A DNA stretch of 47,471 nucleotides from an uncultured Anaeroplasma sp. (GTDB lineage Bacteria; Bacillota_I; Bacilli_A; Acholeplasmatales; Anaeroplasmataceae): the NCBI GenBank assembly GCA_945919465.1, contig CAMEJG010000011.1:1-47471 (forward strand), in the 5' to 3' direction. Made by a program: the position numbers and the translations under genes. How positions within the stretch are numbered: the stretch's first letter is position 1; each line of letters begins with the position of its first letter. Below, piece after piece: positions 25,870-35,133 of the stretch. The notes beneath the pieces are model-generated. The model had not been told where the DNA came from and made no database searches. It was given only the letters and a program-made list of their open reading frames with translations.

Positions 25870-26694
25870 TTAAACTCTACCAAATTTATTAAAAGGGAAA
25901 AATCTAAAATATACTACTCCATAGATATCCTCATAATTTACTATGCCAAAGCTACGAGAATCCTTAGAATTTTCTCTATTATCTCCCATTAAAATTAATT
26001 CATTATCTAATAGAGTATATTCATAATTTAATTCTTGATTAGATTGAAAGAAATTTGAATATTCTCTTAAAGAAATATACTGATTATCATCAGTATTGAT
26101 TTCTTTTAATACTTCACCATTAATATATAATAAATTATTAGTAGCATCAAAGCTTATTGTATCTCCACCACTTGCGATTACTCTCTTAATGTAAAAGCTA
26201 TTTTCATTACAATAGGGTCTTGCATCTAAAACAACAACATCACCATTTTCTATTTTAGTAAAGAAATTAAGTGATAATACATGTTCTCCTTCAGCAAACG
26301 TATTATCCATAGAATGACCATATATTCTACATGGAGAGGTTATAAATATCATGATAAAAATAAATACAGTTAAGCATTTAGAAATAAATAAAGGGATATC
26401 TACTATTTTATCTAGATTAATAGAATTTTTAAAATTATCCTTTTTATTATCAAAATAATATAATACAAGTTCTATTGTATTTATTGTTAAAACAATAGAT
26501 AAGGCTATAATATAAATTAATATACCTGAAATAGATAAATCAAATAGAAAGCTTGCAAATATCCTAGAAAATAAAGCTACTCTTTTATTAAAAATTATAG
26601 AAAATATAATAAAAATAATACATACTATCTCTACTATAATTCTCGAATATAATAGCTTCCATTTCGAATGCTTTATATTTTCTTGATTCTCCAT
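25870..26694 (-). CDS. lepB: Type I signal peptidase with three N-terminal membrane segments
   Basis: 274 residues. Catalytic Ser128 is in GHSMDNTF and Lys170 in YIKRVIASGGD; the box LILMGDNRENSKDSRSFG completes the family. Unlike the one-anchor Gram-positive enzymes, there are three hydrophobic segments before the active site (about 17-36, 51-79 and 103-119). It cleaves signal peptides outside the membrane. GAGGAG precedes the ATG. Lies between the SftA-like gene and rbgA. Confidence 0.92.
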   Translation of the reverse strand: MENQENIKHSKWKLLYSRIIVEIVCIIFIIFSIIFNKRVALFSRIFASFLFDLSISGILIYIIALSIVLTINTIELVLYYFDNKKDNFKNSINLDKIVDIPLFISKCLTVFIFIMIFITSPCRIYGHSMDNTFAEGEHVLSLNFFTKIENGDVVVLDARPYCNENSFYIKRVIASGGDTISFDATNNLLYINGEVLKEINTDDNQYISLREYSNFFQSNQELNYEYTLLDNELILMGDNRENSKDSRSFGIVNYEDIYGVVYFRFFPFNKFGRV

Positions 26695-26700
26695 AAAAAT

Positions 26701-29016
26701 CTACTCCTCTATTCCAAGAGCCTCTTGTAATTCTTCAACTGTTTCAACTAAAATGTCTCTTGATTTTGTACCATTTTTAGGTGATACAATACCCTTATCT
26801 TCTAATATAGTAACAATACGTGAAGCTCTATTAAAGCCTAAATTAAATTGATTTTGAATTGAATTTATTGAACAGGATTGAGTCTCTATACAATAAATAC
26901 CAATTTCTAATAATAAATCAACTGGTTCTTGAGCATCCTTTTGACTAATATTACCAGTCTTCATTTTTTGGCGTAAATCATCATGACTAAAAATATAATC
27001 AGAACCATAATTATTTACAATATAATCACAGCATTTAATAATTTCATCATCATCAACGTAGGAACCCTGCGCACGTTCAGAAGCACCACCATTTTTAAAT
27101 AGCATATCTCCTCTACCAAGTAAAGCCTCAGCACCAATTTCATCTAAAATAACAAGAGAATCCTGTTTTGAAGAAACTCTAAAGGCAAAACGACAAGGTA
27201 TATTTGATTTAATAGTACCATTAACTACATCTACAGTTGGCTTTTGTGTTGCCAAAATAATATGCATACCACAAGCACGAGCCTTTTGAGCTAATCGAAT
27301 GATATAATCATTAACATCATCGCCACATTGCATAACTAAATCATTAAATTCATCTACTACTATTATTATATAAGGTAATCTTTCTAAGGATGGGTTTTCC
27401 TTTTGTTTTTTCATATATTCTGTAATTTTACGACATCTATTTCTTTGGAAAACATCATATCTTCTATCCATTTCCTCACAAGCCCATTTTAAAGCCTCAG
27501 ATGCTTCAAATACATTAGTTATAACTGGGGTACATAAATGAGGGATTCCCTCATAGAAAGAAAATTCTACCTTTTTAGGGTCAACTAAAATTAATCTTAA
27601 TTCATTTGGTGAATTTTTAATAATTAAAGACATTAAAATAGTATTAATAGATACTGATTTACCTGATTGAGTTGCACCAGCAATTAAAGCATGAGGCATA
27701 TCTGCAATGTTTTGATATAAAACAGAACCATCAATTCTTTTACCCATTGCTACATTTAATGGATTACCATCATGAATAAATTCCTCACTAATAGTATCTC
27801 CAAATGGAACCATTTCGGCTATTGGATTAGGTACTTCAACACCAACAGTAGGCTTTCCTGGAATAGGAGCCTGAACACGAATAGATTTTGCTTGTAAATT
27901 CATTTGAAGATTATCAAAAATTTGATTTATTTTCTTTACATTTACACCAGGTGATAAATAAATTTCATATTGAGTAAAGGTTGGACCCTTTGTATATTGA
28001 ATAACCTCACCCTCAATGTCAAAATCACTTAATGTTCTATTAATTATATCCTTCTTTTCTTCTATCCAAGCTGGGATTTCATCATTAAAGGAACTAGACT
28101 TTTTGAAAATAGTCTCAAATGGAATTGAATAATTTTCATATCTATCTATCTTTACATTACTAGGTTCTTTTTCATCCTCATTTATACCAGGATTTACTGT
28201 AGCACCTAAGCCATTAGTAGCTTTGCTCTCATTATATTTTCTTCTTGCCTCTTCTATAGTCAAATTCTTATCTATCGCAGGATTAAAATAATCACTATTT
28301 GAAGATTCATCAAAATCAATATTTGGGGCTTTCATATTTGGAATATCAGAGAATGTAATAGTTTCTTCAATTACATCTTCTACTACAGCATCCTCACTAG
28401 TATCATTTTTATCAAGAAATGGTGGAATATTAACTTCACTCTTTGAAGAATAGCTATTATATTCATAATCAGTATCATCATCAATATTAAGCTTAAAGCT
28501 TGTTTCCTCATTGAAGATAATATCTTCTTTATTTTCATGAATAATTTCTTCAGTATTACTATCTGAAACATTATTAGTATTTACTGTATCAGTAACACTT
28601 AATTCATCTAATGACGAAATAAAGCAATTTATTGTTTCCTTAACAATAATGGGCTCTTGAATAATTTCATTAGGAGCTTGTCCTTTATCAGTACCATATA
28701 TTTCATTAATCTTCTTATTATTTAAAATATTAAATTCATAATATTTAGTTCCATGAATTCTTTCAAGCTCTTCATCAGATATATGCTTATCTTCTTTTTT
28801 TCTAATAAAATCGTATCCATAATCAACATCAATGCTACCTTTATTATCAATATAGGATCTTTTATTAGTTACTTGAGTACCGTGAATAGGAGAACATACC
28901 TGGCTTGGTACAAATTTAGTTGAATATGAGGTCAATGCAAAGGATGAATATATTTGATATATTACAAATCTATCATCATCTTCAATTAATATATTTTTAT
29001 TTTTCTTCTTTCTCAT
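26701..29016 (-). CDS. sftA: FtsK/SpoIIIE-family DNA translocase, soluble SftA type
   Basis: 771 residues. Walker A is GATQSGKS (about 447-454) and Walker B IIIVVDEFND; a winged-helix gamma domain (INSIQNQFNLGFNRASRIV) ends the protein. No membrane segment is present at the N-terminus: it holds FVPSQVCSPIHG, like the conserved N-terminal box of SftA, then an acidic linker (about 150-290). SftA clears DNA from the closing septum. Two adjacent ATGs (29019, 29016) follow GGAGG; the second has better spacing. The start overlaps the membrane-protein gene. Confidence 0.9.
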   Translation of the reverse strand: MRKKKNKNILIEDDDRFVIYQIYSSFALTSYSTKFVPSQVCSPIHGTQVTNKRSYIDNKGSIDVDYGYDFIRKKEDKHISDEELERIHGTKYYEFNILNNKKINEIYGTDKGQAPNEIIQEPIIVKETINCFISSLDELSVTDTVNTNNVSDSNTEEIIHENKEDIIFNEETSFKLNIDDDTDYEYNSYSSKSEVNIPPFLDKNDTSEDAVVEDVIEETITFSDIPNMKAPNIDFDESSNSDYFNPAIDKNLTIEEARRKYNESKATNGLGATVNPGINEDEKEPSNVKIDRYENYSIPFETIFKKSSSFNDEIPAWIEEKKDIINRTLSDFDIEGEVIQYTKGPTFTQYEIYLSPGVNVKKINQIFDNLQMNLQAKSIRVQAPIPGKPTVGVEVPNPIAEMVPFGDTISEEFIHDGNPLNVAMGKRIDGSVLYQNIADMPHALIAGATQSGKSVSINTILMSLIIKNSPNELRLILVDPKKVEFSFYEGIPHLCTPVITNVFEASEALKWACEEMDRRYDVFQRNRCRKITEYMKKQKENPSLERLPYIIIVVDEFNDLVMQCGDDVNDYIIRLAQKARACGMHIILATQKPTVDVVNGTIKSNIPCRFAFRVSSKQDSLVILDEIGAEALLGRGDMLFKNGGASERAQGSYVDDDEIIKCCDYIVNNYGSDYIFSHDDLRQKMKTGNISQKDAQEPVDLLLEIGIYCIETQSCSINSIQNQFNLGFNRASRIVTILEDKGIVSPKNGTKSRDILVETVEELQEALGIEE

Positions 29017-29938
29017 CATTTACCTCCATATTATTTTTCTTAAACGAATAGTTTATACTATATGCTGATTCATATACATAACTTTTCTTTACTTTATAAT
29101 TTGTATAGCTTTTAAATCTATAGCTATTATCTAGATATATTTTTTCATTATTTGTTTTTTCATTAATCTCTGTTAGCTTTTCTTTAGCCTCATTCATATC
29201 ATTATCCATAGAATCAATTAATCCATCAATCATTTGACTTAATTCATTATTACTACTAAAGGCTTTTTTACTATATATTTTATAGGTTTCCTCACCAGCT
29301 ACTGCAATAATTATTAAGCAAAGCTTATCTATTATTAAATTAATAATTCTATCAATTACTTGAATTTTAAATATTTTATAAGGATTAATTATATTAAGGT
29401 AATCAATAACCTTTTTAAATTTAGAAGCCTTTATAGTTCCTTTAATTACATCATTATTCATTAATTCATTCGTTTTTTTAGTAAATGTCATTATTTCAGA
29501 AGCTTTTAGCTTTTTTAATAATCTAACACCCTTTCTATCTAAAAGTTCATCTACTCTTTTAGTGATATAATTAGTTAATAGCATTATCTCTTCAATAGAA
29601 AGCTCAAGTAATGGATATTTACTTTTTGGAGAATATACGTAGGATATTCCATAAATTAAATCTTTAACAAGTTCATAGCAATATTGAGGTCTTGATTTTT
29701 TTCCTCTTAATTCTTTATTTTTATATGCTTTTTGAGCTTCTTCAACCATAACCTTAACATCACTTAATTCTAAGGGATCATTAGCATTTTCAATAATAAA
29801 TTTTTTACTACCTAATGATGAAATAACCATTATGGCATAAATTAATAATAATAGTATAAAGCCTACAATAATGCCAATAATAAAAGCAATCAAAGCGCTG
29901 AAGTTAAAATCAAAAATCCATATTTTAATTAAAAACAC
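28997..29938 (-). CDS. Membrane protein of unknown function, co-transcribed with sftA
   Basis: About 313 residues from GTG 29938 (AGGAAG at good spacing; another GTG at 29947 is possible). An N-terminal hydrophobic hairpin or long anchor (about residues 12-42) is followed by a basic helical cytoplasmic region; a second hydrophobic stretch (IINLIIDKLCLIIIAVAGEE) lies near two thirds, then a charged, Tyr-rich tail. The pattern is vaguely like DUF697-type proteins, but I do not recognise the family. It overlaps sftA by about 20 bp; it may anchor or recruit the soluble translocase (inference from linkage only). Confidence 0.7.
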   Translation of the reverse strand: MFLIKIWIFDFNFSALIAFIIGIIVGFILLLLIYAIMVISSLGSKKFIIENANDPLELSDVKVMVEEAQKAYKNKELRGKKSRPQYCYELVKDLIYGISYVYSPKSKYPLLELSIEEIMLLTNYITKRVDELLDRKGVRLLKKLKASEIMTFTKKTNELMNNDVIKGTIKASKFKKVIDYLNIINPYKIFKIQVIDRIINLIIDKLCLIIIAVAGEETYKIYSKKAFSSNNELSQMIDGLIDSMDNDMNEAKEKLTEINEKTNNEKIYLDNSYRFKSYTNYKVKKSYVYESAYSINYSFKKNNMEVNDEKEEK

Positions 29939-30135
29939 CTCAATCACTTCCTACACAATAATCTATTTTATATTATACAATAATTAAAATAAAATATAAA
30001 GAAGATAATAATTAAATTATTGTTCATTAATGTTGTAAATTTAATTAATAAAATTATTTATTTAATTTTTCAAATAATTAATAATAATACTTTTTTATGT
30101 ATAAAAAATATGAGATAATAATATAGGTGATTTCT

Positions 30136-30894
30136 ATGTATTATTGTTTTATGGATTTTGATGGCACTCTAACTATTAACAATAAAAATCTTAATAAAGA
30201 AGCTATAAATATTATTAATAAATATTTAATTAATAATGAATTATGTATAATAACGGAAGAAAACTATGATTTAATAAAGAAATATTTATTTACTAATAAT
30301 ATAAAATGTGATATCGCTTCAATTGGTTCTAACACTTTATTATTTCATAATCAATTAATTAAAGGAAATATTCCTTTAATTAAAATAAAGAAAATTTTTA
30401 ATTTATGTAAAGATAATATTTACACTGCATATTTAGAATCAATTAATAAAACTCAAATAATAAATTATCAAGAAAGATTAGATTCTATTTATCCTAAAAT
30501 AAATAGAGAAATAATTAATAATCCTAAAGAAAAAGCTAATAGTATTTTTTTAGCTATTAATAATTCTATAAAAAATCTATTAATAAATTTATTATTAGAA
30601 TTAAAAATAGCATATAAAATATTAGGAGAAGATAAAAATAGAATTATATTGAGATTATCAAGTAATTTTAATGATAAGATTGATATATATTATTATTTAG
30701 AGGATTATCTTAAGGATAAAAAAATAATAGGTATATCAGATTCATATACCGATATACCTATATTAGATAAATGTGATATTAAGATTGCAATGAAAAATGG
30801 TGATGAAATAATTAAAAATAAATATGAAATAACTAAATATGATGTCAATAATAATGGAGCTTTAATTGCATTAAAGGATATCTGCAAGTTTTAA
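30136..30894 (+). CDS. HAD-superfamily (Cof-like) phosphatase
   Basis: 252 residues from the ATG at 30136, chosen because AGGTGAT precedes it (an in-frame GTG at 30127 is inside that site). Motif I is FMDFDGTLT (DxD); a cap domain follows; motif IV is GISDSYTDIPIL, less common than the usual GDGxND. The end IAMKNGDEIIKNKYEITKYDVN matches Cof-type sugar-phosphatase tails. The substrate is unknown, probably a phosphorylated metabolite. Convergent with the MutS-like gene, overlapping its 3' end by 24 bp. Confidence 0.82.
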   Translation: MYYCFMDFDGTLTINNKNLNKEAINIINKYLINNELCIITEENYDLIKKYLFTNNIKCDIASIGSNTLLFHNQLIKGNIPLIKIKKIFNLCKDNIYTAYLESINKTQIINYQERLDSIYPKINREIINNPKEKANSIFLAINNSIKNLLINLLLELKIAYKILGEDKNRIILRLSSNFNDKIDIYYYLEDYLKDKKIIGISDSYTDIPILDKCDIKIAMKNGDEIIKNKYEITKYDVNNNGALIALKDICKF

Positions 30895-32577
30895 AAGGTA
30901 TAGAGCGTTTTTAGATTCGCAAATACCTTTTTTTATTTTATAATCAAAGCTTATTTTATTATCAATATACTCTTCATTAAAATGATAATTATCAATATTA
31001 TTAGCTTCTGTTAATTGATTATCGTGAGTTGATATAATAAATAATGACTTATATTCATTGAATATATCTATTATTTTGAATGCTGCAGTAAGTCTTTCCT
31101 CTTGATTAGTTCCTTTAAATATTTCATCTACTAATAATAATGTTTTTTCTTCTTTTATAGCTTGATTCATTTTCTTCATTCTTAATATTTCAGCATAGAA
31201 GGTTGATACTCCCTCTTCTAGCATATCATTACAGCGTAGTGAGGTCAAAACATTTAATTTGGGTCCCTTAAAAGATTCTGCAAATACTAAACCTCCAGCA
31301 TTTTTTAAAATTTGATTGATTCCTAAGGTTCTCATAAATGTAGTTTTACCACTCATATTACTACCAGTTAATATGATTCCTTTATCCATTTTTAAAGAAT
31401 TAGGAACACAGTTTTTTACAAGTGGATGATACATATTTAATACATCTATAATATCATTATCTTCTGGAATTGAATATATTTCATTATCAATACCTACTAT
31501 AGCTAAAGATAAGGCACATTCTATAATTGAAGTATTTATGAAAATATAATTTAGATTATAATTCTTTTTCACTAAATTATTAAATATTAAAATTCCAAAA
31601 AAATCCACAATAAAGATATTTGATAATAATTTAAATATTATATTATCTCTCATTGCTAAAAAAGAAAATAAGTGAATGGCATTATTTAATGAACTAATTT
31701 CTGGTGCAATTTCATTTATTAAGGATATTAAATATTCATCCTTTAAATCTAATGATTTTATTATTTTATATAAATCCTTATAAGCTAATAATAAAGTATG
31801 ATATTTAGAATTTGGGGCACTATAGACATTATTTTTCAAGCATATCAATGATAGTATTACATTTAATACTAAAAAAATAACAATATATGGAGCACTAAAA
31901 CTAAGAGTAAATATACCAATTAAATAAAAGATTGTAATTATAAATGATAATATTGGTAATATGAATATAGGTTTAAAAATAATTTTAGAATTAAAAATTG
32001 ATCTAATTTCATCTGGAGAAATACCATATGCCGACTCGTTAAATTCTAATAATGCAGCTTCAATATCTAATGATTTTTCTTCATTTGCTAAATAATATAT
32101 GGATTTAGTAAAATCTATAGACATTATATCAGGATCAGTTAATTGTTTTTTCAATAATCTTCTTCCATAATAGGTTTTTGCAACATTTAGATATTGAAAT
32201 AAAGAATTTTTACCAAATATATCTAAATCTGAAGATCTATAATCATCTTTATTTATAAATTCATTTCCTGTATCATGAAATAAATTTAGATTATGATTTC
32301 TTCTATTATAATGATTTTGATATATTTGTTTCTTTTTATTTAAAAGACTATATTTCTTATAATATTTATTAGTAAATAATATTAATATTATAAAAGTAGC
32401 TAATAAAATTATTGAAATAGTACCATATAGGTAATAATTACCAATAGAAAACAAACAAATTAATGATATTATTAAAGATATTGCTATTATAAATCTAATT
32501 ATTGATATAATCATTGTTATTTTTTTATATTTAGATATTTCATTATCTAAATTATTTTCATTTTTAAAATTAATCAC
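30871..32577 (-). CDS. Membrane-embedded MutS-like ATPase
   Basis: 568 residues with a GTG start. The C-terminal ATPase is MutS-type: GSNMSGKTTFMRT (405-413), the LVFAESF region, LLLVDEIFKGTNQEER (Walker B about 480-485) and ISTHD. The mismatch-recognition domain is absent. Instead there are two membrane segments near the N-terminus (about 21-44 and 50-69) and two in the middle (about 190-245). Such membrane MutS relatives are found in several phyla with no settled function. Convergent with the HAD gene; downstream of the glgP terminator. Confidence 0.83.
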   Translation of the reverse strand: MINFKNENNLDNEISKYKKITMIISIIRFIIAISLIISLICLFSIGNYYLYGTISIILLATFIILILFTNKYYKKYSLLNKKKQIYQNHYNRRNHNLNLFHDTGNEFINKDDYRSSDLDIFGKNSLFQYLNVAKTYYGRRLLKKQLTDPDIMSIDFTKSIYYLANEEKSLDIEAALLEFNESAYGISPDEIRSIFNSKIIFKPIFILPILSFIITIFYLIGIFTLSFSAPYIVIFLVLNVILSLICLKNNVYSAPNSKYHTLLLAYKDLYKIIKSLDLKDEYLISLINEIAPEISSLNNAIHLFSFLAMRDNIIFKLLSNIFIVDFFGILIFNNLVKKNYNLNYIFINTSIIECALSLAIVGIDNEIYSIPEDNDIIDVLNMYHPLVKNCVPNSLKMDKGIILTGSNMSGKTTFMRTLGINQILKNAGGLVFAESFKGPKLNVLTSLRCNDMLEEGVSTFYAEILRMKKMNQAIKEEKTLLLVDEIFKGTNQEERLTAAFKIIDIFNEYKSLFIISTHDNQLTEANNIDNYHFNEEYIDNKISFDYKIKKGICESKNALYLLKLADIL

Positions 32578-32593
32578 TTTATCATTCCTTTAA

Positions 32594-32620
32594 ATAAATA
32601 AAGGGGATTAATTCCCCTTT
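32594..32620 (-). terminator. Terminator of glgP
   Basis: Stem AAAGGGG/CCCCTTT (7 bp) at 32600-32620 with a 7-nt loop, followed on the minus strand by ATTTATTTAAAGG. It lies 15 bp after the glgP stop. Confidence 0.72.
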
Positions 32621-32635
32621 ATAATATTATAATCA

Positions 32636-35059
32636 TTATTTTGTAACCTTAATTGGTTCTACATGCCAAATATCACGATTATATTCCATCATTGTTCTAT
32701 CTGTAGTGAAGAAACCTGATTTTGCAATATTAATCATTGACATCTTAGCCCATTTTGCTTGATCCTTATATAATTCATTAATCTTTTCATGAGCCTTAAT
32801 ATATGAATCAAAGTCTTTTAATACGAAATAGTTGTCATTATATAATAGGTTATCTCTAATTTGAGCAAATTCATTTCTATCTACCTTATCAAAGAAACCA
32901 TTTGTTAATTGATCAATAACTGTATGAATACGATAATCATTATTATAAATATTCATTGGGTCATAGCCACCATTTGCATATAAATCAGTAACCTCTTTAG
33001 CATTCATACCAAAGATTACAATATTATCCTCTCCAACTAAATCAGCTATTTCAACATTAGCACCATCCAAAGTACCTAATGTTACAGCACCATTCATCAT
33101 AAACTTCATATTGCCAGTACCTGATGCTTCCTTTGAAGCAGTAGAAATTTGTTCAGATACATTTGCTGCTGGCATAATTGTTTCAGCATAAGTAACATTA
33201 TAGTTAACAACAAATACTACCTTTAATAAAGAATTAGTTTCTTCATCATTATTTACCTTATCTGCAATTGTATTAATTAATTTAATAATCTTTTTAGCAA
33301 ATGCATAGCCTGGGGCACTCTTAGCACCAAAGATAAAGCTATGAGGATAATAATTCGCTTTGAATTCTGGGTCTGTCTTTAATCTGTTATATACATACAT
33401 TATATGTAAAGCATTCATTAATTGACGCTTATATTCATGTAATCTCTTTACTTGAATATCAAAAATTGAATTTGTATCTAATGATACTCCTTGAGATGTA
33501 TAAATCTTATTTGCTAATTCTTGCTTACGAGCCTTCTTCATCTTAAGGAATGCTTTTTGTAAATCCTTATCATCAACATATTCTAATACCTTTTTAAGTT
33601 CATTTTCAGGATCCTTAACCCAATCAGGACAAATTCTATTTAGAATTTCTACTAATTCTGGATTTGAATGTAGACACCATCTACGATGGGTAATACCATT
33701 AGTCTTATTATTAAACTTACCTGGATAATAATCATTAAATACCTTCATTTCAATATTCTTTAAAATGTCAGTATGTAATGCTGCAACACCATTTACACTA
33801 AATGAACCATGAATAGCCATATTAGCCATATGTACAGTATTATTTTTAATGATTGCCATCTCGTATGCTTCTTTTGAATTAGAACCATATTTATTTTCTA
33901 TTTCAATTAATAAACGGCGATTGATTTCCTCAGTAATTGTAAAGATTCTTGGTAATAATCTCTTAAATAAATGTACTGGCCACTTTTCTAGTGCTTCAGC
34001 AAGAATTGTATGGTTAGTGTATGCACAACAATTCTTTGTGATTCTCCATGCCTCATCCCAATCAATATGCTCTTCATCAACTAAAATTCTCATTAATTCA
34101 GGAACAATTAATGCAGGGTGAGTATCATTAATATGGAAAACTACTTTTTTATCTAAATTCTTAACTGTTTTAAAAACCTTCTTATGCTCTCTTACTGCAT
34201 TAATAACACCAGCAGAAACAAAGAAATATTGTTGTTTTAGACGTAAAATCTTTCCTTCTTCTGTTTCATCATTAGGATATAGCATAGAAGAAATTTCTCT
34301 TAAATTTCTATGATATTGGAATGCATCATTTTCAGGATATATATTTGCTGGTTCAGCACTCCATAAACGAAGTGTATTTACGATATGATTATTATCACCA
34401 ATAATAGGAATATCATAAGGAACAGCCTTAACATATTCTGCCTTTTTATGCTTAACGATTAATTTACCATTTTCGTTATTCATTTCAATATATCCATAAA
34501 ATGGAATTTCAACAGCCTCTTCAGGCTTACGAATTTCCCATACGTTAACATCCTTTAACCAACGGTCAGGATGTTCAACCTGATAGCCATTTCTAATACC
34601 TTGTTCAAAAAATCCATAACGATAACGAATACAGTTTCCATGAACAGGTAAACCTAAAGAAGCTACAGAGTCCATAAAACAAGCAGCAAGTCTACCTAAA
34701 CCACCATTTCCTAAACCAGCATCAGTTTCTTGATGTTCAACCTCATTTAAATCAATACCTAATTCATCAAATGCTTTTTTTACAATTGGATATACTCCAG
34801 CATTCATTAAATTATTAGTAATCATTCTTCCCATTAAAAATTCCATTGAGAAGTAATAAACCTTTCTAGCTTTTGCTTTAGCAGTAGCCTCTTGAGTTTT
34901 TAACCAATCCTTCGCAATATAGTATCTAACCATTTCACCTAATACTACATATTGTTGATATGGTGTTGAATTCTCAAATTCAACTGCATATTTATTTTCA
35001 ACATTTGAAATAAATTCCTTTTTAAATGTTTCAACATCCTTAAACATTGGATAATTCAT
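32636..35059 (-). CDS. glgP: Glycogen/maltodextrin phosphorylase
   Basis: 807 residues, the usual length. The early GLGNGGLGRLAACFMDSVAS motif and the pyridoxal-phosphate site EASGTGNMKFMMNGAVTLGT with DGANVE are diagnostic. It releases glucose-1-phosphate from alpha-1,4-glucans in the cytosol. GGAGGG precedes the ATG, and a fair promoter is at 35090-35117. It lies next to glgB, indicating glycogen storage and use. No synthase (glgA) or glgC is in view. Confidence 0.96.
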   Translation of the reverse strand: MNYPMFKDVETFKKEFISNVENKYAVEFENSTPYQQYVVLGEMVRYYIAKDWLKTQEATAKAKARKVYYFSMEFLMGRMITNNLMNAGVYPIVKKAFDELGIDLNEVEHQETDAGLGNGGLGRLAACFMDSVASLGLPVHGNCIRYRYGFFEQGIRNGYQVEHPDRWLKDVNVWEIRKPEEAVEIPFYGYIEMNNENGKLIVKHKKAEYVKAVPYDIPIIGDNNHIVNTLRLWSAEPANIYPENDAFQYHRNLREISSMLYPNDETEEGKILRLKQQYFFVSAGVINAVREHKKVFKTVKNLDKKVVFHINDTHPALIVPELMRILVDEEHIDWDEAWRITKNCCAYTNHTILAEALEKWPVHLFKRLLPRIFTITEEINRRLLIEIENKYGSNSKEAYEMAIIKNNTVHMANMAIHGSFSVNGVAALHTDILKNIEMKVFNDYYPGKFNNKTNGITHRRWCLHSNPELVEILNRICPDWVKDPENELKKVLEYVDDKDLQKAFLKMKKARKQELANKIYTSQGVSLDTNSIFDIQVKRLHEYKRQLMNALHIMYVYNRLKTDPEFKANYYPHSFIFGAKSAPGYAFAKKIIKLINTIADKVNNDEETNSLLKVVFVVNYNVTYAETIMPAANVSEQISTASKEASGTGNMKFMMNGAVTLGTLDGANVEIADLVGEDNIVIFGMNAKEVTDLYANGGYDPMNIYNNDYRIHTVIDQLTNGFFDKVDRNEFAQIRDNLLYNDNYFVLKDFDSYIKAHEKINELYKDQAKWAKMSMINIAKSGFFTTDRTMMEYNRDIWHVEPIKVTK

Positions 35060-35089
35060 ATAGTTCCCTCCACAAAATTTATCAGGTTG

Positions 35090-35117
35090 ATTTTATCATA
35101 AAACACCTATTTTCCAA
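35090..35117 (-). promoter_or_regulatory. Possible promoter of glgP
   Basis: Minus strand: -35 TTGGAA (35112-35117), 16-nt spacer, -10 TAAAAT (35090-35095). Suboptimal but correctly placed before the GGAGGG ribosome site. Read-through from glgB could also supply transcripts. Confidence 0.5.
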
Positions 35118-35133
35118 ATAGTTTTTTTAGTTT

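Noticed and set aside
30705-30887. Minus-strand frame inside the HAD phosphatase gene
   Set aside because: It lies wholly antisense to a well-supported gene and lacks a ribosome site.
33849-34121. Plus-strand frame inside glgP
   Set aside because: It is antisense to a conserved enzyme and has no independent support.
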